DNA from: RUG369 sp050949645
GTDB lineage: Bacteria > Planctomycetota > Planctomycetia > Pirellulales > Thermoguttaceae
NCBI GenBank assembly: GCA_050949645.1
Contig: JBMNGC010000001.1
Span: 3,181,446 to 3,245,445 of the forward strand
Length of the DNA stretch: 64,000 nt
Reading direction: 5' to 3'
Made by a program: the position numbers and the translations under genes
In this document: positions 45,859 to 54,600 of the stretch, in pieces
Numbering within the stretch: position 1 is the stretch's first letter
Layout: each line of letters starts with the position of its first letter
Notes under the pieces: generated by a model
What the model saw: only the letters and a program-made list of their open reading frames with translations
Databases searched by the model: none
What the model was told of the DNA's origin: nothing

Positions 45859-46299
45859 ATGACCGAATCCACTGGCAAAAATAAAGTAGAATGGTACGAC
45901 GAATGCGTCGCGCTCCAGCAAGACGGCGATCTCGCCGCCGCAATTTCCGAACTTAAAAAGCTCGCAAAGGCGTATCCTGATTACGGACTTGCGCGGCTTG
46001 CGCTCGGAGCGTTCCTCCTTGAGAGGGGCGACGAAGACGAGGCGCTCGAAGAGATGAAGAAAGCGTGCGAGCTCGAACAGGACGATCCTTTCTATTTCAC
46101 GGCGATGAGCGCGGTCGCGGTTAAGTGCGGCAACCACGAGCACGCGGAAGCGGCGCTCATGCAGGCGCAGGAGATGCGACTTGCCGCGCAAATCAGAAAA
46201 ATGAAGGAACTCCGCGATAAAGAGGTCGCCAAGCGTAAGGACGACGACGCGGAAGCGAAGAAGAGCGAACCTTCAGACGCTGATTCGGACGCGACGTGA
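45859..46299 (+). CDS. Small TPR-like protein
   Basis: A 146-residue protein with about two to three tetratricopeptide-type helical hairpins (residues about 10-110: AAISELKKLAKAYPDYGLA, then LGAFLLERGDEDEALEEM and FYFTAMSAVAVKCGNHEHAE) and a charged, probably disordered Lys/Glu/Asp tail. TPR arrays bind partner proteins; no enzyme motif is present. AAAGG ribosome site before the ATG. It precedes a response regulator by 76 bases in the same direction, so a joint signalling role is possible but not shown. Confidence 0.75.
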   Translation: MTESTGKNKVEWYDECVALQQDGDLAAAISELKKLAKAYPDYGLARLALGAFLLERGDEDEALEEMKKACELEQDDPFYFTAMSAVAVKCGNHEHAEAALMQAQEMRLAAQIRKMKELRDKEVAKRKDDDAEAKKSEPSDADSDAT

Positions 46300-46375
46300 A
46301 ATCTGCCAACCGCGTCGACCGACGCCATGACAGGCGACGTTCGGCGCACAACTCTTGAATAGAGGAGAAAGAAAG

Positions 46376-46837
46376 ATGGCTGAAAAAGTAAAGACGCCTC
46401 GGATCTTGATCGCCGACGACGAGCCCGTCAACCAGGAGCTTCTTGAAGCTTTTTTGTGCGATCAGAATTATGAGCTCGCGTTTGCCGACGACGGACTCGA
46501 TACGCTTGAAAAAGCGGAGTCGTTCCAGCCGGACCTCATTCTGCTCGACGTCATGATGCCGAAGTACAGCGGATTCGAGGTCTGCGAAAAGCTCAAGAAC
46601 GATCCGAAGACGTCGGGCGTCATGATCCTCATGGTCACGGCGCTCGACGAGCTTGGCGACGTCGAACGCGCCGTGGCGGTCGGTTGCGACGATTATCTGA
46701 GCAAACCGATCCACAAATTCGAGCTCCTCATTCGCGTGGAGAACCTCCTGAAGCTCCGCGCTGTCACGAATGAACTCGAAAGGTTGCGCCGCTATATCAA
46801 TTCGATGGAAGATTCGTTTTCGCCCAAGAAACAGTGA
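46376..46837 (+). CDS. Single-domain response regulator
   Basis: A 153-residue CheY/PleD-like receiver. It has the acidic pair in LIADDEPVNQELL, the phosphorylated Asp in LILLDVMMPKYSG, MVTALDE (Thr switch) and YLSKPIHKFELL (Lys with cis-Pro). A C-terminal helix (LLKLRAVTNELERLRRYI) could dimerise or contact a partner, but there is no output domain. The start is the ATG at 46376 with GGAG upstream. No histidine kinase is adjacent, so its input is unknown. Confidence 0.9.
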   Translation: MAEKVKTPRILIADDEPVNQELLEAFLCDQNYELAFADDGLDTLEKAESFQPDLILLDVMMPKYSGFEVCEKLKNDPKTSGVMILMVTALDELGDVERAVAVGCDDYLSKPIHKFELLIRVENLLKLRAVTNELERLRRYINSMEDSFSPKKQ

Positions 46838-46859
46838 GTAAGCGCCGAAAGGTCTCGTT

Positions 46860-47780
46860 ATGACAAACGATAAAGCGCCGTTGCCTCCGAGGCGTTCTCC
46901 TTCGCTAGCGACGTGGTTTAATGCGTCGCGACCAAATTCCTTCGTCGCCGCCGCCATGCCCGTCCTTGCCGCGCTCGCGCTCGCCTGGAGCGACCTTGGC
47001 GCCGCGGAGAGCGGACGGTTTCTTATTGTGCCCGCGATATGTTGCCTCTTCTTCGCGGTCCTCGGTCAGGCTGCCGCGAATCTCTTCAACGATTTTTCCG
47101 ATTATCGGACGGGCGCGAATCCTACGCTCCGCGCGGAGAAGGAGAAGGACGGGGTCAATCGCCGTGGTCTTTTTCTCGCGGCGCTTTCCTCGTTCATTGC
47201 AGCGTCGATTTTCGGACTCGCGACGATTCCTTACGGCGGATGGACGATCATTTGCGTCGGACTAGGGACGGGGGCGATCTGTTTCCTTTACAGCGTCGGC
47301 CCTTTTCCCCTTTCGGAGAACGGACTCGGCGACGTTGCCGTCATCGTGACCTTCGGATTGTGCGCGTCGGTCTTTACGTATTTTCTCCAGACTCAGCGGT
47401 TTTCGCTCGAAGCGTTCGCGCTTGGCGTCGTCTTCGGGCTGCCGATTAACAATGTTCTTGTGGCGAACAACTACGCCGACCGCAATGAAGATCGCGCGAT
47501 CAACAAACACACGACGGTTGCGCTTTTCGGCGCGCGTTTCGGGCGCGCGCTTTTTCTCGTCTCAGGCCTTGTCGCCGCCGCGACGCTTGCGTGGTTCTAC
47601 ACCTTGCGAAGCGACTGGAGCATTCTTGCGGCGCTTTCGATCGCGGCATGCGTGGCGATGACGTGCCAGGGTTACGCGATGATGCGGCGCCCCGGCTATA
47701 CTAAAGACGCGGGCCTCGCGCAGGCGGGCAAATGCGTTACGCTTCTCGGCGTCCTCGTCTCGTTGGCCATTCTCATTTAA
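46860..47780 (+). CDS. UbiA/MenA-family prenyltransferase paralog, divergent
   Basis: A 306-residue polytopic membrane protein of the UbiA family. First Asp-rich motif: NLFNDFSDYRTGAN; second: NNYADRNEDRA. It keeps the acidic residues needed for Mg-pyrophosphate binding. However, the MenA-type R-x-GP-x-R stretch that follows the first motif is replaced by an unrelated Glu/Lys-rich segment. About eight membrane helices. It is followed directly by a second family member that keeps this stretch, so this copy may use another aromatic acceptor or have lost activity. ATG after AAAGG. Confidence 0.78.
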   Translation: MTNDKAPLPPRRSPSLATWFNASRPNSFVAAAMPVLAALALAWSDLGAAESGRFLIVPAICCLFFAVLGQAAANLFNDFSDYRTGANPTLRAEKEKDGVNRRGLFLAALSSFIAASIFGLATIPYGGWTIICVGLGTGAICFLYSVGPFPLSENGLGDVAVIVTFGLCASVFTYFLQTQRFSLEAFALGVVFGLPINNVLVANNYADRNEDRAINKHTTVALFGARFGRALFLVSGLVAAATLAWFYTLRSDWSILAALSIAACVAMTCQGYAMMRRPGYTKDAGLAQAGKCVTLLGVLVSLAILI

Positions 47781-47806
47781 CGCAACTGTGCAAAGCGATA
47801 GACGCC

Positions 47807-48784
47807 GTGTCCGCCAAAAAGAACAAGAGCAAGAAAAAGTCAGGGTCGCCGAAGAAGTCCAGACAGTCTAACGAACCGGCTCGTCCGAGCGGGGTCGGCG
47901 CGTGGGCGCTCGCGGCGCGTCCGAAGACGCTTGCCGCCGCTTGCTCGCCCGTCGTCGCCGCGCTGGCGCTCGCGCGCGCCGATCTGCTGTTTCAGAGTCG
48001 AGAGTTCATCCTCTTTCCAGCGCTATGCTGTCTCATGTTCGCGATTCTTGCGCAGGTCGCCGCGAACTTTATCAACGATTACGCCGACTACAGGAAGGGC
48101 GCCGATACGAGCGAGCGTCTAGGACCTCGTCGCGCGGTCGCCAGCGGCTGGATTACGCCGCGCGCGATGCTCGTCGGAACCTTCGTCGCGCTAGGGCTTG
48201 CGTGCCTCTTCGGGCTCGGCACGCTTCCTTACGGGGGCCTCAAGCTGATCTGGGTCGGAGTTATATGTTGCGTCTTCTGCGCGCTCTACAGCGCCGGACC
48301 GCTTCCTTTGGCGTATATCGGGCTCGGCGACGTCCTGGTCGTCGCGTTCTTCGGCGTCGTCGCGGTCTGCGTGACGTATTACATTCAGGTAGAGCGCGTT
48401 ACGCTCGACGCGCTGCTATTGGGCGTCGCGATTGGTTTTGCGACGGACAATATCCTCGTGGCGAACAATTACCGAGACCGCGACGAAGACCGCGCGGCGA
48501 AGAAATATACCCTTATCGCGATTTTTGGCGAGCGATTTGGACGCTATTTCTACCTCGTGAACGGCCTGATCGTCGCGACGCTTTGCTCCGCGGTCTTTAT
48601 CCGCCGCGGCGACTGGGACGGTCTCTCCGTCGGAGCGATTGTCGTCTATCTCGCGTTGCACCTTCTTGCATGGCGTGAGCTCGCCAGGATTCGTTCGGGC
48701 AAAGAGCTCGTTCGCGTTTTGGCGCTGAGCTCACAAAATCTGCTGATCCTGAGCGTGATGCTCGCGGTCGCATTCCTTAATTAA
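47807..48784 (+). CDS. menA: 1,4-dihydroxy-2-naphthoate polyprenyltransferase-like protein (MenA)
   Basis: Predicted to attach a polyprenyl chain to dihydroxynaphthoate in menaquinone synthesis. It shows the full MenA pattern: NFINDYADYRKGADTSERLG followed by PRRAVASGWI, and the second acidic motif NNYRDRDEDRA. Several membrane helices follow a short Lys-rich N-terminus (KKNKSKKKSGSPKK). The start is uncertain: GTG at 47807 gives 325 residues and no overlap with the gene before, whereas ATG at 47732 would overlap its end by 49 bases. It forms a tandem paralog pair with the preceding gene, and the two are likely cotranscribed. The rest of the menaquinone pathway is not in the window. Confidence 0.8.
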   Translation: MSAKKNKSKKKSGSPKKSRQSNEPARPSGVGAWALAARPKTLAAACSPVVAALALARADLLFQSREFILFPALCCLMFAILAQVAANFINDYADYRKGADTSERLGPRRAVASGWITPRAMLVGTFVALGLACLFGLGTLPYGGLKLIWVGVICCVFCALYSAGPLPLAYIGLGDVLVVAFFGVVAVCVTYYIQVERVTLDALLLGVAIGFATDNILVANNYRDRDEDRAAKKYTLIAIFGERFGRYFYLVNGLIVATLCSAVFIRRGDWDGLSVGAIVVYLALHLLAWRELARIRSGKELVRVLALSSQNLLILSVMLAVAFLN

Positions 48785-48821
48785 ATTAATTGACGTAACA
48801 ACGAATACAGTTAGGTACACG

Positions 48822-49934
48822 ATGAGTCTGGTTAGACCTAATATCGAAGCGATGGCCGGCTATGTTCCCGGCGAGCAGCCTAAAGAGGGCGAGGCGGTCA
48901 AGCTTAATACGAATGAGAATCCCTATCGCGCGTCAGAAAAGGCTTACGACGCGATTCGCGCGGTCGCCGACAAAGGTCTTTCGCGTTATCCTAACGCGGC
49001 GGGTCAGGCGTTCCGCGAAGCCGCGGCGTCAGTCCTGGGGGTTGAGCCCGACTGGATCATGTGCGGCAACGGCAGCGACGATATCCTCACGATTTTGACG
49101 CGAACCTTCGTTGGCGAGAACCAGCTCCTGCGACTTCCGTACCCGAGCTATATCCTTTATAAGACGCTCGCCGATATCCAAGGCGCGCGAAGCGAAGAGG
49201 TCCGGTTCCTCGACGATTGGACGCTGCCAGAGTACTTTGCGGCGCCCCTCGTCGAGACGCCCGACGCTCCGTTCCGCGTTAATCGCCTCGAAGGGCTCAA
49301 ACGGGACGACCTCAGGCTCGTCTATCTGCCGAACCCGAACAGTCCAAGCGGTACGCGCCTCTCGAACGCTGAGCTCGAAAAGATCTGCGACGCGCTTCCT
49401 TGCCCGATCGTTATCGACGAAGCGTACGCCGATTTTTCCGGTGAAAACTGCATCGAGCTCGCGAAGAAGAATCCGCGCGTCATCATTACGCGCACGATGA
49501 GCAAAGCGTACGCGCTCGCCGGACTGCGCTTTGGCTTCATGATCGCGCATCCCGATACGATTGCTGAGACCTTCAAGGTCAAGGATTCGTACAACTGCGA
49601 CTCGCTTTCGATCGCCGCGGCGACCGCTGCGATCAAAGATCAGGAGTGGCTTGCCGCGACGACGACGAAGATCGTCGCGACTCGCGAGCGACTCGCTCAA
49701 CGCATGCGCGACTTGGGGTTCGTCGTGCCCGAGTCGAGCGCTAACTTTACGTGGAACCGCAAAGAGGGACTCTCGCATAAGGAACTGTATCAGTATCTTA
49801 AGTCGCGCGGGTACCTCGTTCGGTACATGGACTACCCCGGCTACGGCGACGGCCTTCGCATCAGCGTCGGTACGGACGAAGATACGGACAAGTGCCTGGC
49901 GCTCGTCGAACGCTACGTCGACGGCGATCGCTGA
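48822..49934 (+). CDS. hisC: Histidinol-phosphate aminotransferase
   Basis: A 370-residue PLP aminotransferase of fold type I converting imidazole-acetol phosphate to histidinol phosphate. Typical blocks: KLNTNENPY near 27-35, GNGSDDILT (PLP phosphate region), PNPNSPSG, VIDEAYADFS (Asp and Tyr ligands), TMSKAYALAGLRFG with the Schiff-base Lys, and a late GLRISVGT with the carboxylate-binding Arg. It is followed by hisB about 110 bases downstream in the same direction, which supports HisC over related aromatic aminotransferases. Confidence 0.93.
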   Translation: MSLVRPNIEAMAGYVPGEQPKEGEAVKLNTNENPYRASEKAYDAIRAVADKGLSRYPNAAGQAFREAAASVLGVEPDWIMCGNGSDDILTILTRTFVGENQLLRLPYPSYILYKTLADIQGARSEEVRFLDDWTLPEYFAAPLVETPDAPFRVNRLEGLKRDDLRLVYLPNPNSPSGTRLSNAELEKICDALPCPIVIDEAYADFSGENCIELAKKNPRVIITRTMSKAYALAGLRFGFMIAHPDTIAETFKVKDSYNCDSLSIAAATAAIKDQEWLAATTTKIVATRERLAQRMRDLGFVVPESSANFTWNRKEGLSHKELYQYLKSRGYLVRYMDYPGYGDGLRISVGTDEDTDKCLALVERYVDGDR

Positions 49935-50047
49935 GAATCGCGTCGGTCGACGCGGCCTTTATTCCACGCGTCATTTTACAGGAGATCGTCGTCTCGCCGC
50001 GTCTGCGAGCGAACCTCCGTCCACCATTCGCTTAAAGGAGACGTCTT

Positions 50048-50632
50048 ATGCGCGTCGCGGCAATCGAACGGAATACAAAAGAAACGCAGATCAAGCTTGA
50101 GATCAATCTCGACGGGTCGGGCAAATCGCAGATCGAAACGGGCCTCGGGTTCTTCGACCATATGCTGACGATTCTCGCCGCGCACTCGAAGGTCGACATG
50201 ACGATCAAAGTCCACGGCGATCTTGAAGTCGACGGTCATCATACGGTCGAGGACGTCGGGATCGCGCTCGGCCAAGCGTTCGAGCAGGCGCTCGGCGCCA
50301 AAGAGGGAATTCGTCGCTACGGATTCTTTATTCTGCCGATGGATGAAGCGCTCGCAGAGACGGCGATCGATTTCGGCGGACGACCCTACTTCGTCTATAA
50401 CGCGACGTATCCGGTCGAACGAGTCGGAAACTTCGATCTGGAGCTGGTGCGCGAATTCTGGCAGGGCTTTGCGAACGCGGCGAGGTGCAATCTGCACATC
50501 AACGTTCCTTATGGCCAGAACGGGCACCATATAGCGGAAGGGATCTTCAAGTCGACGGCGCGCTCGATACGGGTAGCGGTCGAGTCCGACCCGAGACAGA
50601 AGGGCGTTCCGAGCACGAAAGGGACGCTGTAG
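50048..50632 (+). CDS. hisB: Imidazoleglycerol-phosphate dehydratase
   Basis: A 194-residue monofunctional HisB (IGPD) that dehydrates imidazoleglycerol phosphate in histidine synthesis. The metal-binding repeats are clear: FFDHMLTILAAHS and EVDGHHTVEDVGIALG in the first half, and CNLHINVPYGQNGHHIAEGI in the second. There is no N-terminal phosphatase domain. Its AAAGGAG ribosome site is strong. It follows hisC, and together they form a short his group ending at the terminator at 50683. Confidence 0.96.
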   Translation: MRVAAIERNTKETQIKLEINLDGSGKSQIETGLGFFDHMLTILAAHSKVDMTIKVHGDLEVDGHHTVEDVGIALGQAFEQALGAKEGIRRYGFFILPMDEALAETAIDFGGRPYFVYNATYPVERVGNFDLELVREFWQGFANAARCNLHINVPYGQNGHHIAEGIFKSTARSIRVAVESDPRQKGVPSTKGTL

Positions 50633-50682
50633 CGTATGAACGTTAGGGCTCAAGTTGGCCCGAGAATGCTTTTGTTAAAGAG

Positions 50683-50717
50683 AAAGAGCCGGAGCGTTGA
50701 ACTCCGGCTCTTTTTAT
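50683..50717. terminator. Bidirectional intrinsic terminator after hisB
   Basis: Perfect 12-bp stem AAAGAGCCGGAG (50683-50694) with 50702-50713, a 7-base loop and a T-rich tail. It also serves the convergent gene ending at 50739. Confidence 0.9.
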
Positions 50718-50738
50718 TTGACGTCGTCTTTGCGCCGC

Positions 50739-51620
50739 TCAGTCGACGCTTGTCGAGACCTGACCAATCGTTCCGGTCCCGTGCGTTCGCGCTTGCCCGA
50801 GTCGTCGGTATCCGGTAGGAATGAACGCGACGCCGGGTTGGAGGTCTTCAGCGGGTCGCATCTCAGGCTCGGAGACGCGACGCGATTGGGGCGATTCTTC
50901 TTTTTTGCGCTCCGAGTCGTCGGAGCGCGCGACTTTCATGACGACTTCCCGCGAAGCTTTCGCCGCGTTGGCGACGTCGATTTCGGTGAAGTACGGGTCA
51001 GGCTGATAGGTCGGCTTGCCGTCGACGACGAGCGTCTTGCCGGGCAAACCGCCCGCGAACGAAGCGATCTCTTGAAATTCTGGCGCGCTAAGGTTGTGGA
51101 AGAAGGAAAGGTCCGTCTCCTGCTTCCACAAAGCGCTTGTCGTTCCGCCCCAGTTTAACGCCGACTCGGCGACGCTTTGATCTTCAGAAGGGAGCGCGAG
51201 TTCTGCAAACTCGGCGCCCTGTTCCGTCGTTTCGCCGGCGTTCATGAAGTACCCGAGGTTGCGCGGCGCGTTTTGATCTTCGGAAGACTTGCCGCCTTCG
51301 CTCGCGTCGTTCTGAGCGATCGCAAAGACGACTTCCGCCTTCGGCGCTTCCGGATCGTAGAGGACTCCGGCGCCGGTGAGATATGTGTCGGTCGTTTCAG
51401 CGCGGCCTTCGTCCCATGGGTTAATCGCCGCGAAGAAGGACGAGCCGGAGTCGACGCCGACCGGCGGTCGCTGATGATCGTATGGCTTGGAAACGAGGCG
51501 AATCGCGGCAAAAATGGCAGAAAGACACAATAGGACGACGAAGGGACGCAAGATCGCGTTCCTTTTCTTTCGTCGTCGCGCCGCAGCGCGAGCATCCCTA
51601 GTCTCTCTGCGAGGTTCCAT
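50739..51620 (-). CDS. Membrane-anchored protein of unknown function
   Basis: A 293-residue protein with a very basic N-terminus (ETRDARAAARRRKKRNA) followed by one membrane helix (LRPFVVLLCLSAIFAAIRLV), so the C-terminal 240 residues should face the periplasm. That part is acidic and low in predicted structure, with a Glu/Ser-rich end. I recognise no domain. The ATG at 51620 has AGGA seven bases upstream; nine more residues are possible upstream. It is convergent with hisB and divergent from guaA. Confidence 0.65.
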   Translation of the reverse strand: MEPRRETRDARAAARRRKKRNAILRPFVVLLCLSAIFAAIRLVSKPYDHQRPPVGVDSGSSFFAAINPWDEGRAETTDTYLTGAGVLYDPEAPKAEVVFAIAQNDASEGGKSSEDQNAPRNLGYFMNAGETTEQGAEFAELALPSEDQSVAESALNWGGTTSALWKQETDLSFFHNLSAPEFQEIASFAGGLPGKTLVVDGKPTYQPDPYFTEIDVANAAKASREVVMKVARSDDSERKKEESPQSRRVSEPEMRPAEDLQPGVAFIPTGYRRLGQARTHGTGTIGQVSTSVD

Positions 51621-51942
51621 CGTATTTCCTGTTATGCAACGTCCCAATTTACAGAGGAACAGCCCAGTCTAATCACTTAATTGTATTATTAAGGCGATAT
51701 TCGGACAACGCCGAATCGCCGGATTGCCGCGCGATCGGCGGTGATTCTTCCGGCAAAGATCGATACAATCATTAAATTTTGCCCGAATTACAGAGGCGTT
51801 TCAGAATTTTTTTTCTGTTTTCCGAGGCGGTGCGCGGTCGGACGTTCTATAAACGCGGCGAAGGAGTATAATCGACGTCCAAGCGCGGCGTCGCCGAGAC
51901 GTTTGCAACCTTCATTCTAATCGAGGAAAGAGACTAAGACTG
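51621..51942. other. Divergent intergenic region upstream of guaA
   Basis: No gene or recognised riboswitch. AT-rich sequence near 51,655-51,690 and 51,770-51,820 is the likely promoter DNA for the leftward gene and guaA. Confidence 0.45.
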
Positions 51943-53511
51943 ATGTCGAACGAGCAGAACGCGAACGTTGAGCATATCTTTATTCTAGATTTTGGATCAC
52001 AGTATTCCCAGCTGCTGGCGCAGCGCGTCCGTGACAATCAAACATACTGCGCGATCGTCCCGTCTTCGATCTCCGCGTCCGAGATCAAGGCGCGCAACCC
52101 GATCGGGCTGATTCTTTCGGGGAGTTCGTCGAGCGTTGGCGACGCGGACGCGCCGCAGGTCGACCCTGAGATCTTTAAGCTCGGCGTTCCGATTCTCGGC
52201 GTCGGCTACGGTTTTCAGGTGGCTAGCAAGTTCTTTGGCGCGACCGTTACGACGACCGAGACGCGCGAATGCGGTCCCGACGAGATGACGCTCGGCGAAG
52301 AGGGCCTTAAGTCGCCTCTCTTCGAGGGAATGTCGAAGAATTCGCAGGTCTGGGCGAGTCGCGGGGACCAGACGGCGCAGACGACCGACGATTTCGTGAC
52401 CCTTGCGTCGACCGCGACCTGCCCGAACGCGGCGGTTCAGCTCAAGTCGATTCCGTTCTATGGCGTTCAGTTCCATCCCGAGGTGGAGCGCACAACGGAA
52501 GGAGCGCGGTTGCTGACGAATTTCGTCGTGAATATTTGCAAGTCTTCGCGCAGCTGGACGCCTCAACGCTTTGTGGCGTCGGCGATCGAATCGATCCGCG
52601 CCCAGGTCGGGCAGGAACGGGTCATCTGCGGACTCTCGGGGGGCGTCGATTCCGCGGTCGTCGCGGCGCTCGTTTCTCGCGCCGTCGGTTCGCAGCTTAC
52701 GTGCATCTTCGTCGACACCGGCATGATGCGCAAGAATGAGATCGCGGACGTCGCGGAGGTTTTCCGCAAAAATTTTGACGCGAACCTCGTCGTCGTCGAC
52801 GCGGAGGAGCGGTTCCTGTCGCTCCTTGAAGGCGTGGACGATCCCCAGCAGAAGCGGAAGATTATTGGCAAGACGTTTATCGACGTCTTTTCGGAGGAAG
52901 CGACGAAGATCTCGGGCGCCAAGTTCCTCGCCCAAGGCACGATCTATCCGGACATTATCGAGAGCGGGGGCAAGAAGGGCGCGCCGTCTGCGACGATTAA
53001 GTTTCACCATAACGTCGGCGGGCTCCCGGACGACCTTGAGTTCGAGCTTATCGAACCGTTGCGCGAGCTTTTCAAGGGCGACGTTCGCCGCGCCGGACTG
53101 GAACTCGGACTGCCCGAAGAGATTGTCTGGCGTCATCCGTTCCCCGGACCAGGCCTTGCGGTGCGTTGCCTCGGCGCCGTTACGAAGGAATCCCTCGACT
53201 GCCTCCGCGAGGCGGACGCGATCGTCGTGGACGAGATTGTCGCCGCCGGGCTCTACCGGGAGACTTCGCAAGCCTTCGCCGTGCTGCTGCCCGTTCGCAG
53301 CGTCGGCATGACGAGCGAGGGCCGAACCTACGAGAATGCGATCGCGGTTCGGAGCGTCTCGACCGTCGATTTTATGACCGCCGACTGGTCCCGTCTTCCG
53401 TACGAGGTCCTCGCCAGGATTTCGTCGCGCATCATCAACGAGGTCAAGGGCGTGAACCGCGTCGTCTATGATATCAGCTCCAAACCGCCCGCAACGATCG
53501 AGTGGGAGTAA
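51943..53511 (+). CDS. guaA: GMP synthase (glutamine-hydrolysing)
   Basis: Converts XMP to GMP with glutamine and ATP, 522 residues. The N-terminal class I amidotransferase domain starts FILDFGSQYSQL; its usual nucleophile block GICYG is VGYGFQ here, so the Cys seems replaced by Gly or Tyr, while the FHPEV histidine is kept. The PP-loop ATP pyrophosphatase follows (CGLSGGVDSAVVAAL), then the dimerisation domain with the conserved end TIEWE. The final bases 53500-53511 are the apparent attachment core of the integrated element, so the reading frame is preserved. The amidotransferase residue should be checked: ammonia-only activity is possible. Confidence 0.93.
   Translation: MSNEQNANVEHIFILDFGSQYSQLLAQRVRDNQTYCAIVPSSISASEIKARNPIGLILSGSSSSVGDADAPQVDPEIFKLGVPILGVGYGFQVASKFFGATVTTTETRECGPDEMTLGEEGLKSPLFEGMSKNSQVWASRGDQTAQTTDDFVTLASTATCPNAAVQLKSIPFYGVQFHPEVERTTEGARLLTNFVVNICKSSRSWTPQRFVASAIESIRAQVGQERVICGLSGGVDSAVVAALVSRAVGSQLTCIFVDTGMMRKNEIADVAEVFRKNFDANLVVVDAEERFLSLLEGVDDPQQKRKIIGKTFIDVFSEEATKISGAKFLAQGTIYPDIIESGGKKGAPSATIKFHHNVGGLPDDLEFELIEPLRELFKGDVRRAGLELGLPEEIVWRHPFPGPGLAVRCLGAVTKESLDCLREADAIVVDEIVAAGLYRETSQAFAVLLPVRSVGMTSEGRTYENAIAVRSVSTVDFMTADWSRLPYEVLARISSRIINEVKGVNRVVYDISSKPPATIEWE
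53500..53511. other. Probable attL core of the integrated element (guaA 3' end)
   Basis: GAGTGGGAGTAA encodes the conserved end of GuaA and its stop. The guaA 3' end is a known insertion site for tyrosine-recombinase elements in several phyla. Base composition changes sharply right after it, and an integrase gene follows. The matching attR is not in the window, so the core length is inferred. Confidence 0.65.
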
Positions 53512-53653
53512 GTCCAAGAAGCTGAAAAGCCGCATAAAATCAATGCTTTCAGGACTTGAAAAAGGTCAAGTGGAAGGATTTTGGAAGGAATAAGTTTTTA
53601 GAATAAGGCAAAGAATTGTCCCAAGTGGCTTAGAATTTAAAATAATTTTACGG

Positions 53654-53695
53654 AAAGACCATCCTGTTTTCGGACTGAATGGTCTTTTTTTTGTG
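53654..53695. terminator. Bidirectional terminator between guaA/attL and the repressor gene
   Basis: Stem AAAGACCAT (53654-53662) with ATGGTCTTT (53679-53687), a 16-base loop and a run of T. It separates rightward guaA from the leftward XRE gene. Confidence 0.85.
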
Positions 53696-53696
53696 T

Positions 53697-54134
53697 CTAT
53701 TTTCTTTTTCTTAAAAATCTGGACTTATAAGGATACGAGAGTTTCCAGTCTTTCAGTTCCTCGTCTGTAATTTCTCCGTTGTAGTGCTTTTTTCTCATCT
53801 CATCCCATTCGACGATTAAGTCATTTAATTCAGGGCTATGAGACATAAGAGCGACTGTCCCTTCTTCCACTAACGGTCTTATTTTTTGACTATCCTCTGA
53901 ATCAAATAAAATCTGAAAGAAATCGAAGTTAGTCGTAAGATTATGGTCTAAAAGAGCGGAACTATCACAGTCGAGAGCTTCAGCTATTTTTTCAAGCTGC
54001 TCTCTCGAGGGCGATCTGTTTCCCAATTCATAATTTCTAATAGCAGCATCCGTCAGCCTTGACTTAATAGCCAATTCCTTTTGAGTCAAATTTCTAAGTA
54101 GGCGGAGCTCTCTTAATTTTTTCCCGGATATCAT
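53697..54134 (-). CDS. XRE-family repressor of the element
   Basis: A 145-residue cI/SinR-like regulator. The N-terminal helix-turn-helix (KLRELRLLRNLTQKELAIKS, then LTDAAIRNYELGNRSPSREQ) is followed by a helical C-terminus. It probably represses the rightward xis-int promoter and thus element excision. Initiation is at the ATG at 54134 (MISGKKL), with AAAGGAG five bases upstream; an upstream TTG in frame is not needed. It has its own promoter (TTGCGA, 17 bases, TATAAT) and is divergent from xis, the standard regulatory layout of such elements. Whether the C-terminus senses a signal or a protease is unknown. Confidence 0.85.
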   Translation of the reverse strand: MISGKKLRELRLLRNLTQKELAIKSRLTDAAIRNYELGNRSPSREQLEKIAEALDCDSSALLDHNLTTNFDFFQILFDSEDSQKIRPLVEEGTVALMSHSPELNDLIVEWDEMRKKHYNGEITDEELKDWKLSYPYKSRFLRKRK

Positions 54135-54166
54135 TATAACTCCTTTCAAGCCTGTTTTATTGACAT

Positions 54167-54195
54167 ATTATATCATAAACCATAATCAATCGCAA
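54167..54195 (-). promoter_or_regulatory. Promoter of the repressor gene
   Basis: On the minus strand TTGCGA (54190-54195), a 17-base spacer and TATAAT (54167-54172), followed by the AAAGGAG ribosome site of the XRE gene. Confidence 0.7.
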
Positions 54196-54270
54196 CAAAA
54201 GTGTTCTGTTAAGATTTTAAAGTGAATGAGCGGAAAGACAGGTACTTAAAGAAAAATTTTATAAAAAGAG

Positions 54271-54324
54271 TTGACAGAACGAAATTGAACTGTTATTATA
54301 AGACAAAACAGAACGAAAACGAAC
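54271..54324 (+). promoter_or_regulatory. xis-int promoter with two putative repressor operators
   Basis: TTGACA (54271-54276), a 17-base spacer, TATTAT (54294-54299). Two near-identical 17-base sites beginning ACAGAACGAA lie at 54274-54290 (on the -35/spacer) and 54308-54324 (at or just past the start point), 15 of 17 bases the same and 34 bases apart. That placement suits repression by the neighbouring XRE protein. Confidence 0.7.
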
Positions 54325-54399
54325 GGTTAAAATTGAGTTATAAAAATTGATGCTCCTTAGACGGAGACCCTTACAATCGTCGTTTGAAAGGAGGAAGAC

Positions 54400-54600
54400 A
54401 TGAACGCAATTTTTATGACTGCCAAAGAGGTACAGGACTTCCTTGGCGTTAGTCGCACAGTGGCTTATCAACTCATCAGCGAGATGAATGCGGAACTTGT
54501 AGAAATGGGCTACCGTGTGCAAAGAGGCAAAATCAACAGAAATTATTTCAAAGAGAAGTATTGCTATCAGACAAATGAAGTAGTCGGAAAGGAGATATAA
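54400..54600 (+). CDS. Excisionase-like small DNA-binding protein
   Basis: A 66-residue protein with a MerR/Xis-type helix-turn-helix (FMTAKEVQDFLGVSRTVAYQ, then LISEMNAELVEMGYRV) and a basic C-terminus, as in excisionases that direct a tyrosine integrase toward excision. Strong AAGGAGG ribosome site. Its stop overlaps the integrase start (TAATG), so translation is coupled. Whether it is excisionase or an accessory regulator is inferred from position. Confidence 0.78.
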   Translation: MNAIFMTAKEVQDFLGVSRTVAYQLISEMNAELVEMGYRVQRGKINRNYFKEKYCYQTNEVVGKEI

